Source: Brucellaceae bacterium (lineage in GTDB: Bacteria; Pseudomonadota; Alphaproteobacteria; Rhizobiales; Rhizobiaceae). From it: 64,000 bases of DNA. The DNA lies in assembly GCA_020637755.1 (NCBI GenBank), contig JACKJW010000010.1, positions 1 through 64,000 on the forward strand, given 5' to 3'. The notes beneath the pieces were generated by a model. That model was given only the letters and a program-made list of their open reading frames with translations. It did not search any database and was not told the origin of the DNA. Shown one piece after another: positions 17,883-26,223 of the stretch. The number at the start of each line of letters is the position of its first letter. Position 1 is the stretch's first letter. Both the position numbers and the translations under genes were made by a program.

Positions 17883-18869
17883 ATGTTCGCTGGACTCGAT
17901 ATTGCCATTCTCGTACTCGTGGCGCTGGCCGTCATCGTCATCTTCGCCGGGGTCAAGACAGTCCCGCAGGGCTACAATTTCACGGTCGAGCGCTTCGGAC
18001 GCTACACCAAGACACTCCAGCCTGGCTTCAACCTCATCGTTCCCTTCTTTGATCGCGTCGGTGCAAAGATGAACATGATGGAACAGGTGCTCGACATCCC
18101 GACCCAGGAAGTCATCACCAAGGACAACGCGCTCGTCGCCGTCGATGGCGTTGCCTTCTATCAGGTGCTGAGTGCACCGCAGGCGGCTTATCAGGTCGCC
18201 AATCTCGAAAACGCGCTGCTCAACCTCACCATGACCAACATCCGTAACGTGATGGGTGCCATGGACCTCGATGAGTTGCTGTCCAACCGCGACACGATCA
18301 ACGACCGCCTGCTGCGCATCGTCGACGAGGCGGCCAGCGTCTGGGGCGTGAAGATCACCCGCATCGAGATCAAGGACATCAACCCGCCGCAGGACCTTGT
18401 CGACTCCATGGCCCGCCAGATGAAGGCCGAACGCGAAAAGCGCGCCCAGATCCTTGAGGCCGAGGGCCGCAAGCAGGCGCAGGTTCTTCAGGCCGAGGGA
18501 TTGAAGCAGGCGCAGGTGCTGGAAGCCGAGGGCCGCAAGGAAGCCGCCTTCCGCGACGCCGAGGCGCGCGAGCGTGCCGCCGAAGCAGAAGCCAAGGCCA
18601 CCCAGATGGTGTCGGCGGCCATCGCGTCCGGTGACGTGCAGGCCATCAACTACTTCGTTGCCCAGAAATACACCGAGGCCATGGCCACCATCGGCTCGGC
18701 CAGCAATTCCAAGGTCGTGCTGATGCCCATGGAAGCCTCATCGCTCATCGGCTCACTGGGCGGCATCGGTTCCATCGCCAGGGAAGTGTTCGGCGGCGAT
18801 GACAACGGCTCGCCGGCCGATCCCAACAAGCCGCGCACGGGCTTCCGCCTGCCGCGCACCGGCGCCTGA
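17883..18869 (+). CDS. qmcA: SPFH/band 7 (stomatin-like, QmcA) membrane protein
   Basis: A 328-residue protein: one N-terminal transmembrane helix (about 5-27), the SPFH/band-7 domain (about 28-200; VPQGYNFTVERFGRYTKTL, EVITKDNALVAVDG) and a long Ala/Glu-rich coiled coil (about 190-260) with imperfect repeats of LEAEGRKQAQV. Family members form large oligomeric rings in detergent-resistant membrane domains and regulate membrane proteases. The NfeD-like gene follows after 26 bp, the usual stomatin-operon partner. The ATG at 17883 has AGAAGGA upstream. The symbol is by similarity to E. coli QmcA. Confidence 0.9.
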   Translation: MFAGLDIAILVLVALAVIVIFAGVKTVPQGYNFTVERFGRYTKTLQPGFNLIVPFFDRVGAKMNMMEQVLDIPTQEVITKDNALVAVDGVAFYQVLSAPQAAYQVANLENALLNLTMTNIRNVMGAMDLDELLSNRDTINDRLLRIVDEAASVWGVKITRIEIKDINPPQDLVDSMARQMKAEREKRAQILEAEGRKQAQVLQAEGLKQAQVLEAEGRKEAAFRDAEARERAAEAEAKATQMVSAAIASGDVQAINYFVAQKYTEAMATIGSASNSKVVLMPMEASSLIGSLGGIGSIAREVFGGDDNGSPADPNKPRTGFRLPRTGA

Positions 18870-18895
18870 GCCGCACCAGACCGGGAGTAACACCC

Positions 18896-19354
18896 ATGAT
18901 CGAACGCGTCGTCTCCGAACTGGGTCCGTGGAACTGGATGGTTCTGGGCCTCATCCTGCTCGGTTTCGAGATCCTCGTTCCCGGCATCTTCCTGCTGTGG
19001 ATCGGCATTGCCGCCCTTGTCGTCGGCACGCTGTCGCTGATGCTGTGGGAAACGACCGTCTGGAGCTGGCAATTGCAGATGGTGCTCTTCGTCATCCTGT
19101 CGCTGGTCAGCGCATGGGTCGGCAAGCGCGTCATGGACCGGCATACCACCGACAGCGACGAGCCGCTGCTGAACCAGCGCGCCGCCCAGCTTGTCGGCCG
19201 CACGGCCACGCTGGAAGAACCCGTCGAAAACGGTCACGGCCGTGTGCGCATCGGCGACACGATGTGGCGCGTCACCGGAGACGACATGCCGGCCGGCAGC
19301 CGCGTTCGCGTCATCTCGGCCGACGCCAACGTGCTTGGTATCGAAGCGCTCTGA
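18896..19354 (+). CDS. NfeD-like membrane protein (YbbK partner)
   Basis: A 152-residue short NfeD protein. Three hydrophobic helices span about residues 12-78 (LGLILLGFEILVPGIFLLW, IAALVVGTLSLMLW, MVLFVILSLVSAW). A C-terminal OB-fold (about 90-150; LVGRTATLEEPVENGHGRV, DTMWRVTGDDMPAGSRVRV) matches the family. Short NfeDs are encoded next to QmcA-type stomatins and are thought to act with them in membrane-domain assembly. The gene is 26 bp behind the stomatin gene and has GGGAG before its ATG, so the two are most likely one operon. Confidence 0.9.
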   Translation: MIERVVSELGPWNWMVLGLILLGFEILVPGIFLLWIGIAALVVGTLSLMLWETTVWSWQLQMVLFVILSLVSAWVGKRVMDRHTTDSDEPLLNQRAAQLVGRTATLEEPVENGHGRVRIGDTMWRVTGDDMPAGSRVRVISADANVLGIEAL

Positions 19355-19370
19355 AAGCGAAGAAACAAGA

Positions 19371-19395
19371 GGCGCGGCTGGTTTCAGGCCGCGCC
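19371..19395 (-). terminator. Possible terminator of kdsD
   Basis: GGCGCGG and CCGCGCC pair across an 11-base loop, overlapping the kdsD stop. On the minus strand the stem is followed by the U-rich TCTTGTTTCTT. It lies between two converging genes. The call is weak because the T run is interrupted. Confidence 0.4.
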
Positions 19396-20382
19396 GATGC
19401 GCAGAAGGTCATGCAGGTGGATGATGCCCACCGGACGGCCCTGCTCCACCACCATCAGCGTGGTGATGGACGATGAGTTGATCACCGACAGCGCCGACGC
19501 CGCCAGCATATCGGGCGCGATGGTGCGCGGCGTGCGTGTCATCACCTCGTCAACGGTCATGGCGAGCAGGTCGGAATTGATGTGACGGCGCAAGTCGCCA
19601 TCCGTCACGATACCGGCCAGCAAGCCGCCTTCGCCGACGATCCCGACACAGCCGAAACCCTTGGCCGACATTTCCAGGATCGCCTCGCGCATGCCCGTTC
19701 CCGCGCCCACCAGCGGCACGCGCTCACCCGTATGCATGATGTCGCCGATCATGGTCAGGCTGGCGCCCAGCGACCCGCCGGGGTGGAACGTGCGGAAATG
19801 CTCCGGCGTGAAGCCGCGGGCTTCCAGCAGGGCAATCGCCAGCGCATCGCCCAGCGCCAGTTGCAGCATGGTCGAGGTCGTCGGGGCCAGCCCGTGCGGG
19901 CAGGCTTCCTCGGCCTTCGGCAGGGCAAGCACCACGTCGGCCGCTCGTCCCAAGGCTGAATCGACACCCGACGTCAGCGCTATCAGCGGAATGGAGAAGC
20001 GGCGCGAATAGGCGACAATGCCCTTCAGTTCTGCCGTCTCGCCCGACCAGGAAATGGCGACGATGACATCGCCACCCGCGATCATGCCGAGATCGCCATG
20101 ATTGGCTTCCGCCGGATGCACGAAATAGGACGGCGTGCCGGTAGACGCGAAGGTCGCGGCCAGCTTCGAGCCAATATGCCCGCTTTTTCCCACACCGGTG
20201 ACGATGAGGCGTCCCTTGGCAGCCGCGATCAGCCCGACGGCCTCGGCAAACGCATCGCCAAGACCGCGATCCATTGCGCCGATCAGCGCTTCGATGCCCG
20301 CCAGTTCGGTCCGGAGCGTCCGCTCGGCCGAGGCAATGATCTCGTGGCCGTCGAGGCCGGGTGAAACATTGAGCCTGTTCAT
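19384..20382 (-). CDS. kdsD: Arabinose-5-phosphate isomerase (KpsF/GutQ type)
   Basis: A 332-residue enzyme that interconverts ribulose-5-phosphate and arabinose-5-phosphate, the first committed step to KDO for lipopolysaccharide core. The SIS domain (about 35-185) contains VTGVGKSGHIGSKLAATFAS, TPSYFVHPAEANHGDLG and ISWSGETAEL. Two CBS domains follow (about 210-332; HTGERVPLV, GIVTDGDLRRH, DLLRIGAA end). Length and layout match KdsD. The ATG at 20382 gives the family length; the upstream extension to 20466 overlaps the divergent porin gene's leader and lacks a ribosome site. The neighbouring porin and GalU genes also point to envelope polysaccharide work. Confidence 0.92.
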   Translation of the reverse strand: MNRLNVSPGLDGHEIIASAERTLRTELAGIEALIGAMDRGLGDAFAEAVGLIAAAKGRLIVTGVGKSGHIGSKLAATFASTGTPSYFVHPAEANHGDLGMIAGGDVIVAISWSGETAELKGIVAYSRRFSIPLIALTSGVDSALGRAADVVLALPKAEEACPHGLAPTTSTMLQLALGDALAIALLEARGFTPEHFRTFHPGGSLGASLTMIGDIMHTGERVPLVGAGTGMREAILEMSAKGFGCVGIVGEGGLLAGIVTDGDLRRHINSDLLAMTVDEVMTRTPRTIAPDMLAASALSVINSSSITTLMVVEQGRPVGIIHLHDLLRIGAA

Positions 20383-20490
20383 GGGCAAGCGCTCTAGCGC
20401 GTTCGCGGGAATGTGTCCATTGCCGCGTTCGTCGGCAGGAGCAGGCGGAAAGGTTCCGTTAACCACACGCCTTTAGATTTCGTAAAAGAA

Positions 20491-22227
20491 ATGCGCCCTG
20501 CGCCGAAGCCGGAACCACATGCAGTGACCAGACCCGACAAGCGTACCGACCGCCGACGCGCCGCGCTTGCGGCCGGCGTCGCCGTGCTGGCCTGTCTCTC
20601 GGCCCCGGCTTTCGCCCAGTCGCTGAACCTGCGCGGCAATGTCGAGGATGAGCAGAAGGTGCTGAGCCCGCTGGAACGGCGCAAGCTGAAAGACCAGTCG
20701 ACCGCTCTCAGCCAATCGGATGCCGACAAGGCCAAGGCGAAGGCCGAAAAGGACGCGCAGAACAAGGTCTACCTGCCGGAATCGGAAGGTGCTGTTTCGC
20801 CCGATGAACTGGAGGAATCCAGACCCGACGGCGCCGACCCCACGCGGCCGAAAGCCCCGCGCCTGCCGGTCAGCGCCCGCAAACGCGAAGCCGAGAACGA
20901 GGCGCTGGCCGAGGAACAAGCCGCCGTCAAGAAGCGCCGCACCGCCACCCGCGACGAGCCACAGGACATTCTCACCGGAACGGTGCGCGCACCGTCCGTG
21001 CCCTCGGACGACGAGGAACGCAACACGCGCGCCAAGACGGACAATGCCCGCACCGAAGCCATCGAGGGGCTCGACCGCACGGCCGATGAGGACCCTTACG
21101 CGCCCACCGGCCTCAGGCTTGGCACCTTCACGCTCACCCCGAGCCTCGAAACCGGCCTGACCGTGACCGACAATGCCACATCCAGCACGGTGAAGCAGCG
21201 CGGTACCTTCTGGGAAACCACCGCGCGCGTGAATGCCGTCTCCGGCTGGACGCGTCATCAGGCCCAGCTGAACGCCTATGTCACATGGCGTGAGGCCACG
21301 TCCGGACCGGGGCAATCCGAACCCGATGCCGGGCTCGACGCCACGCTGCGCCTCGACCTGATCGACAATCACGCGCTGACCGCGAAGGCCGGTTACAAGA
21401 TCAAGCGCGAAGATGCCGAATCGCCCGTTCCGCTGCCCGCAACCGCCGGACGCCCTCTGCTTCAGACCTTTGAAGGCAGCGTCGCCCTGGAAAAGACCGA
21501 AGGCAAGCTGCGCTATGGCCTGACTGGTGCATTGACCCGCGAGGCCTATGGCGATGCTGACCTGACCGGCGGCGGCACCCTTTCGCAGAAGGATCGCAAT
21601 TCCTCGCTGGCGACAGCCACGCTACGCCTTGGCTACGAGGTCTCGCCCGCACTGGTTCCCTTCGTGGAAGGCGAATATGGCCGCCGCTTCTACGACAACA
21701 CCCGCGATGCCGCCGGCTACCAGCGCTCCGCGGACCGGATCGCGCTTCGCGCCGGTGTGGAAGTTAGCATGGGGGAAAAGCTGACCGGTGAACTGGCCGC
21801 CGGGTGGCAGCAGGAAAAGGCCGACGACCGGCGCCTCCCGGCCATTTCCGGCCTGTCGCTCATGGCCAATCTCAACTGGTCGCCGCAGCGCGGGACACAA
21901 GTTTCGCTGACCGGCGAGACCTCGGTGGAGGGCACCACGACGCCGGGCGATTCCGGCTCCCTCCTGCATTCGGCCACACTCGCCATCGAGCACCGCCTGC
22001 GCGCCAACCTGACGGCCAATGCGCAATTCTCCGCTTCCCTGCGTGACTATGTGACCGCGGCTGGCGGGCAGGATATCACCATGGCCGGGCAGCTCGGCTT
22101 CACCTGGTGGCTGAACCGCAATCTCGGCCTGACCACGCGCGTGCGCCACGAACGCCTGACCTCGACGCTGCCCAACCGCGACACGGTGACCAACAGCGTC
22201 TTTGTCGGCATGAAGTGGCAGCATTGA
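20491..22227 (+). CDS. Outer-membrane beta-barrel protein (BBP2-type porin)
   Basis: A 578-residue protein. A signal peptide with a twin-Arg-like basic start (RRRAALAAGVAVLACLSAPAFA) ends around residue 42. A charged, disordered region (about 45-210) rich in Lys, Glu and Pro follows, then a barrel domain (about 215-578) of alternating amphipathic strands such as FTLTPSLETGLTVTDNATSS and AKAGYKIKRED. The last residues form a strand (SVFVGMKWQH). This resembles the BBP2 putative beta-barrel family, often found near exopolysaccharide or LPS genes in rhizobia. The ATG at 20491 is preferred over a GTG at 20413 because the signal peptide then lies near the N-terminus, though its ribosome site (AAAGAA) is poor. 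Function is unknown. Confidence 0.78.
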   Translation: MRPAPKPEPHAVTRPDKRTDRRRAALAAGVAVLACLSAPAFAQSLNLRGNVEDEQKVLSPLERRKLKDQSTALSQSDADKAKAKAEKDAQNKVYLPESEGAVSPDELEESRPDGADPTRPKAPRLPVSARKREAENEALAEEQAAVKKRRTATRDEPQDILTGTVRAPSVPSDDEERNTRAKTDNARTEAIEGLDRTADEDPYAPTGLRLGTFTLTPSLETGLTVTDNATSSTVKQRGTFWETTARVNAVSGWTRHQAQLNAYVTWREATSGPGQSEPDAGLDATLRLDLIDNHALTAKAGYKIKREDAESPVPLPATAGRPLLQTFEGSVALEKTEGKLRYGLTGALTREAYGDADLTGGGTLSQKDRNSSLATATLRLGYEVSPALVPFVEGEYGRRFYDNTRDAAGYQRSADRIALRAGVEVSMGEKLTGELAAGWQQEKADDRRLPAISGLSLMANLNWSPQRGTQVSLTGETSVEGTTTPGDSGSLLHSATLAIEHRLRANLTANAQFSASLRDYVTAAGGQDITMAGQLGFTWWLNRNLGLTTRVRHERLTSTLPNRDTVTNSVFVGMKWQH

Positions 22228-22229
22228 CG

Positions 22230-22261
22230 AAAAAGGCCCGCGCCGGGGATGGCACGGGCCT
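22230..22261 (-). terminator. Terminator of galU
   Basis: On the minus strand AGGCCCGTGCC, a short loop and GGCGCGGGCCT are followed by five T residues, 27 bases beyond the galU stop. The opposite strand has no T run, so it does not obviously serve the porin gene. Confidence 0.8.
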
Positions 22262-22287
22262 GATCATGTCAGCTGCGATCCGCGCGG

Positions 22288-23157
22288 TCAGCCGATCAGC
22301 CCCTTTGCAATGCCTTCGACATGCTCGCGCAGGTCCGCGCGCGCATGGGCAAACGACATGTTGGCCTCGACAAACCCTTCCGGATTGCCGCAGTCGAAGG
22401 TCTTGCCGGTGAAGTGGTAGCCGTAGAATGGCTGGCTGTCCTGCAGGCGCAGCATGGCGTCGGTCAGTTGAATCTCGCCACCCGCCCCCGTCGTCTGGTT
22501 TTCCAGGATGTCGAAGATTTCCGGCTGCAGGATGTAGCGGCCGTTGATGAAGAGGTTTGACGGCGCAGTGCCCGGTGCGGGCTTCTCCACCATCCCGGTC
22601 AGCTCGAAACCGTTGCCGACATCCTTGCCGCGTCCGACAATCCCGTACTTGGAGGCGTCTTCCGGCTTGCACTCCTGAACGGCGATCACATTGCCGCCGG
22701 TCCGGGCAAATAGATCGGCCATGGCGCTCATGCAATTGGTCTCGGACTGCATGATCATGTCGGGCAGCAGCAGGGCGAAAGGCTCGTTGCCCACCAGGTC
22801 GCGTGCGCACCAGACCGCGTGGCCGAGGCCCATCGGCACCTGCTGACGGGTGAAGCTGGTGGTGCCGGGGGACGGCTGCATCGCCTTCAGCTGCTCCAGC
22901 GGCGCCGTCTTGCCGCGCGATTCCAGCGTCTCGTAAAGCTCGTACTGGACGTCGAAATAGTCCTCGATGACACCCTTGTTGCGCCCTGTAACAAAGATCA
23001 GGTGCTCGATGCCTGCCTTGCGCGCCTCGTCCACCACATACTGGATGACCGGACGGTCCACGACGGTCAGCATTTCCTTGGGGATCGCCTTGGTCGCGGG
23101 CAGGAAACGGGTGCCGAGACCGGCAACCGGAAAGACGGCTTTGCGGAGTTTCTTCAT
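22288..23157 (-). CDS. galU: UTP-glucose-1-phosphate uridylyltransferase
   Basis: A 289-residue enzyme that makes UDP-glucose from UTP and glucose-1-phosphate for glycan and lipid glucosylation. The nucleotide-binding start FPVAGLGTRFLPATKAIPKE is intact, with VDRPVIQYVVDEA, the GLGHAVWCA segment and the MVEKPAPGTAPSN region with the catalytic Lys. Length fits GalU. The ATG at 23157 has GGAA at suitable spacing; the 14-residue upstream extension has no support. It sits between the porin and transglycosylase genes and ends in its own terminator. Confidence 0.94.
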   Translation of the reverse strand: MKKLRKAVFPVAGLGTRFLPATKAIPKEMLTVVDRPVIQYVVDEARKAGIEHLIFVTGRNKGVIEDYFDVQYELYETLESRGKTAPLEQLKAMQPSPGTTSFTRQQVPMGLGHAVWCARDLVGNEPFALLLPDMIMQSETNCMSAMADLFARTGGNVIAVQECKPEDASKYGIVGRGKDVGNGFELTGMVEKPAPGTAPSNLFINGRYILQPEIFDILENQTTGAGGEIQLTDAMLRLQDSQPFYGYHFTGKTFDCGNPEGFVEANMSFAHARADLREHVEGIAKGLIG

Positions 23158-23326
23158 GGAAAGTTCCTTCGGGACAAAGGGGCGCAGGGCCGCGTGCATC
23201 GGGCACGTTCATGCCAAAATTGTGTTCTACGAAACGTTTGCATTCGCTCCCGGACGCCTGCATTTCAGCTTGGACAGCCGATGATTCGTCTTATGGTAAA
23301 CCAATTCCTAACCGGCTTGTGAACAT

Positions 23327-24577
23327 ATGGACCCAAAGATGAACCCGGAGACCATCCAGATGTTCCCCCCTGCCGGAAGCACCCTTCGCCGCGCCGCCAT
23401 CGCCGCCGCCTTCGTTCTGGCCACCGGCACGGGCGCAGCCCATGCCGATGCCAAGTTCCAGAGCTGGATCGCCGGTTTCAAGCCGGTCGCAGCGAAAAGC
23501 GGCGTCTCGTCGGCCACCTATGACCGCGCCTTTCGTGGTGTCACCGAGCCCGACCCGGAGGTGCTGGAAAAGGCCCGCTACCAGCCGGAATTCAAGGCCC
23601 CGCTCTGGCAATATTTCGACAACCGGATCCACGATGAATCGGTGCAGCATGGCCGCCAGATGGCGAGCCAGTACAAGTCCTGGCTCGACCGCATCGAGGC
23701 GCGTTTCGGCGTCGACCGCCACATCCTGCTGGCCATCTGGTCGGTGGAATCCAACTATGGCCGCATCCTGACCAATGACAAGGTCATGCGCTCGGTGCCG
23801 CGCTCGCTGGCGACGCTCGCCTATGCTGACAAGCGGCGCGCCAAATTTGCCCGCACCCAGCTCGTCGCTGCACTGAAGATCCTCCAGACCGGCGACATCG
23901 ACGAAAGCCACCTGATGGGGTCGTGGGCAGGCGCCATGGGCCACACCCAGTTCATCCCGACCAGCTATCAGGCCTATGCCGTGGACATGGACGGCAACGG
24001 GCGCCGCGACATCTGGAATTCGGTGCCCGATGCGCTCGCCACTGCAGCCAACCTGCTGAAGCGCAACGGCTGGCAGCCGGGCAGGACCTGGGGCTACGAA
24101 GTCAGCCTTCCGGCCGGCCGCAAGTTTCCCTCCGGTGCCATGAGCCTCGACAAGTGGGCCTCCATCGGCGTCACCCGCCCCAATGGCAAGCCCTTCCCGC
24201 GTGGCGGTGACGTGGCCACCCTCAAGGTGCCCGATGGCCGCGGCGGTCCGGCCTTCCTGATGCTGAAGAATTTCTCCGTCATCAAGCGCTACAACAACGC
24301 CGACACCTATGCGATGGCCGTGAGCCTGCTGGCCGACGAAATCGCGGGCCATGGTGGCCTCGCAAACGACTGGAGCCGCCCCTTTACCCCGCTTTCCTTT
24401 GCCGAGAAGCAGGAATTGCAGGGCCATCTCAAGCAGTTCGGCTTCTATGACGGCGAAATCGACGGCAAGATCGGCAAGGGTACGGAAAGCTCCATCAAGG
24501 CCTACCAGGCCCGCGTGGGCTTGACGCAGGATGGTTATCCCAGCAAGGAAGTGCTGAACGCCCTGCGCAGGAAATGA
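23327..24577 (+). CDS. Lytic murein transglycosylase (MltB family) with peptidoglycan-binding domain
   Basis: A 416-residue exported enzyme. After a signal peptide (about residues 20-40, ending HADA) comes the SLT_2/MltB domain (about 45-335) with WSVESNYGRIL holding the catalytic Glu, SWAGAMGHTQFIPTSY and DMDGNGRRDIWNS. A C-terminal PG_binding_1 domain (about 350-412; LKQFGFYDGEIDGKIGKG, SIKAYQ) anchors it to the wall. It cleaves MurNAc-GlcNAc bonds to give 1,6-anhydro ends. Its TGA overlaps the first possible ATG of the DUF459 gene by 4 bp, suggesting translational coupling. Starts at 23327, 23339 and 23360 are all possible. Confidence 0.92.
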   Translation: MDPKMNPETIQMFPPAGSTLRRAAIAAAFVLATGTGAAHADAKFQSWIAGFKPVAAKSGVSSATYDRAFRGVTEPDPEVLEKARYQPEFKAPLWQYFDNRIHDESVQHGRQMASQYKSWLDRIEARFGVDRHILLAIWSVESNYGRILTNDKVMRSVPRSLATLAYADKRRAKFARTQLVAALKILQTGDIDESHLMGSWAGAMGHTQFIPTSYQAYAVDMDGNGRRDIWNSVPDALATAANLLKRNGWQPGRTWGYEVSLPAGRKFPSGAMSLDKWASIGVTRPNGKPFPRGGDVATLKVPDGRGGPAFLMLKNFSVIKRYNNADTYAMAVSLLADEIAGHGGLANDWSRPFTPLSFAEKQELQGHLKQFGFYDGEIDGKIGKGTESSIKAYQARVGLTQDGYPSKEVLNALRRK

Positions 24578-24588
24578 ACGGAGAGCGC

Positions 24589-25797
24589 ATGATGCCCCAT
24601 TGCAAGGCTGAAGGCAGACGCCGCGCGCCCCTGCTTGCCGCCCTTGTGCTGGCCATCATGTTCACCGCGTTGGAAGGCTTCGTCGCACCGCCTCCGGCCC
24701 TTGCGCAGAGCAATTTCTTCGAACGCCTGTTCGGCATAGAACGCCGCGACCGGGTGCGCGAGCGCACCCGCCCGGCAGCACGCGATCGGCGCACCCAATC
24801 CAGACCCAAGGCCTCCCGGCAGACCCGCCGCAAACCGGCGGCGCGCCTTGCTGCACCTGCCGAACCGGAAAAGCCAGTCGTCGAGAAGCTGGAAAACGCC
24901 CGCAAGGTGCTTGTCGTCGGCGACTTTCTGGCCGGCGGCATGGCCGATGGCCTGAAGGAAGCCTTCCAGAATCTGCCCGGCGTCGTGGTGGTCGACAAGT
25001 CGAGCGGCTCGTCCGGCTTCGTGCGCGACGACTATTACAACTGGCCGGGCGAAATTCCCGCGATTCTGGACGAGGTTCAGCCTGCCGTCGTGGTGATGAT
25101 GATCGGCTCGAATGACCGTCAGCAGATGCGCGCCAGCGGCACGTCGCTGCGTCTGCGCGAGCAGGCCTGGGACAAGGAATACGAGGCACGTCTCGCCGCC
25201 TTCGCCAAGCCGGTGCGCGACCGCAAGATCCCGCTTGTCTGGCTCGGTGCACCGTCGTTCCGCATGTCGTCCATGTCGGCGGACATGCTGGCCTTCAACG
25301 ACTTCTACAAGAAGGCGGCTGAAGAGGCCGGCGGCGAGTTCATCGATGTCTGGGAAGGCTTCGTCGACGAGAACGGAGCCTTCGTCACCACCGGTCCCGA
25401 TATCAACGGTCAGCCGGTGCGCCTGCGCGCCTCCGACGGCATAAACCTGACAAAGGCCGGGCGCCGCAAGCTCGCCTTCTACGCCGAGAAGCCGTTGAAG
25501 AAGATCCTGGGTGACGCTGCCTCACCTGCCGTCGGGACGCTCGGACCGGAAAACCTGCCGAATCTCACAATTGATCCGGCTGCCGGCATTCCCAGGATCG
25601 ACCGCACCAACCCGATGGCGATGACCGACCCCGAGCTTGACGGTGGCGATGAATTGCTCGGCCTCGTGGTCAAGCCACAGACCGAATTGCCCCTCTCGCC
25701 GGTGCCGGTGCAAAACCTTGCCGTCGAGGGCGTCGCCCCGCCGCCCGCCGCGGGCCGCGCCGACGATTTTACGCGGCGCGCACCCGCCAAGCCCTAG
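24589..25797 (+). CDS. DUF459 SGNH-hydrolase-like periplasmic protein
   Basis: A 402-residue protein with a signal peptide (about 10-40, ending PALAQ) and a basic linker. The SGNH-like core (about 105-315) shows block I as VLVVGDFLAGGMADGL, block III as MMIGSNDRQQM and block V as DGINLTKAGRRK. Canonical SGNH enzymes have GDS and DxxH; here neither the usual nucleophile Ser nor the catalytic His is present at those sites, so activity is doubtful or uses other residues. DUF459 is known in rhizobial envelope operons. ATG 24589 is preferred because GGAGAG sits 4-9 bases upstream; an ATG at 24574 overlaps the transglycosylase stop. The partner suggests a role in modifying peptidoglycan. Confidence 0.85.
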   Translation: MMPHCKAEGRRRAPLLAALVLAIMFTALEGFVAPPPALAQSNFFERLFGIERRDRVRERTRPAARDRRTQSRPKASRQTRRKPAARLAAPAEPEKPVVEKLENARKVLVVGDFLAGGMADGLKEAFQNLPGVVVVDKSSGSSGFVRDDYYNWPGEIPAILDEVQPAVVVMMIGSNDRQQMRASGTSLRLREQAWDKEYEARLAAFAKPVRDRKIPLVWLGAPSFRMSSMSADMLAFNDFYKKAAEEAGGEFIDVWEGFVDENGAFVTTGPDINGQPVRLRASDGINLTKAGRRKLAFYAEKPLKKILGDAASPAVGTLGPENLPNLTIDPAAGIPRIDRTNPMAMTDPELDGGDELLGLVVKPQTELPLSPVPVQNLAVEGVAPPPAAGRADDFTRRAPAKP

Positions 25798-25870
25798 CCC
25801 ACACCGGACCAGACCGGCGCATTGCGCTGAAATCCGTTACCGCACACATACCCGCCCGCGGGCATCCGCA

Positions 25871-26065
25871 TCAGGCCCCGTGGGTCAGCGCCAGGATGCG
25901 CTTGCCGACAAGCCAGGAAATCGGCAGTGCGACAACCGCCCCTGCGACGGCGGCCATGATGATCTTGCCGCTGTCGAACATGTTCATTGTGAGCAGGGCG
26001 ACGACCAGGATGCCCATGATGGTGGGCGCGGTGAGAATGTAGATCGCTCCGAAAATCTTCAGCAT
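25871..26065 (-). CDS. Small two-helix membrane protein
   Basis: A 64-residue protein starting MLKIFGAIYILTAPTIMG. Two hydrophobic helices (about 3-26 and 33-55) are separated by NMFDSG and end with VGKRILALTHGA. GGAGG lies just upstream of the ATG at 26065, and the upstream extension is low-quality. Very similar short proteins occur in rhizobia, where databases sometimes carry the misleading name CTP synthetase; nothing here resembles that enzyme. It converges with the DUF459 gene. Function is unknown. Confidence 0.75.
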   Translation of the reverse strand: MLKIFGAIYILTAPTIMGILVVALLTMNMFDSGKIIMAAVAGAVVALPISWLVGKRILALTHGA

Positions 26066-26174
26066 GTCAGCCTCCAAGAATGTCGCGCGCACTGATGCGC
26101 TGCGACGGTGGCCGGAGGTTCGCGCCCCCGGGAAGCGCCCGCCTTGATTCATCTCAATAGTTGCATATGAAAGC

Positions 26175-26200
26175 AAAAAGGCGCTCCGGGGAGCGCCTTT
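26175..26200 (-). terminator. Terminator of the gltB-ybjQ-gltD operon
   Basis: On the minus strand AAAGGCGCTCC, CC and GGAGCGCC are followed by TTTTTGC, about 24 bases past the gltD stop. The stem is long and symmetrical, so it may work on both strands. Confidence 0.85.
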
Positions 26201-26223
26201 CAAAGGGTAACTGCGACACTGTG

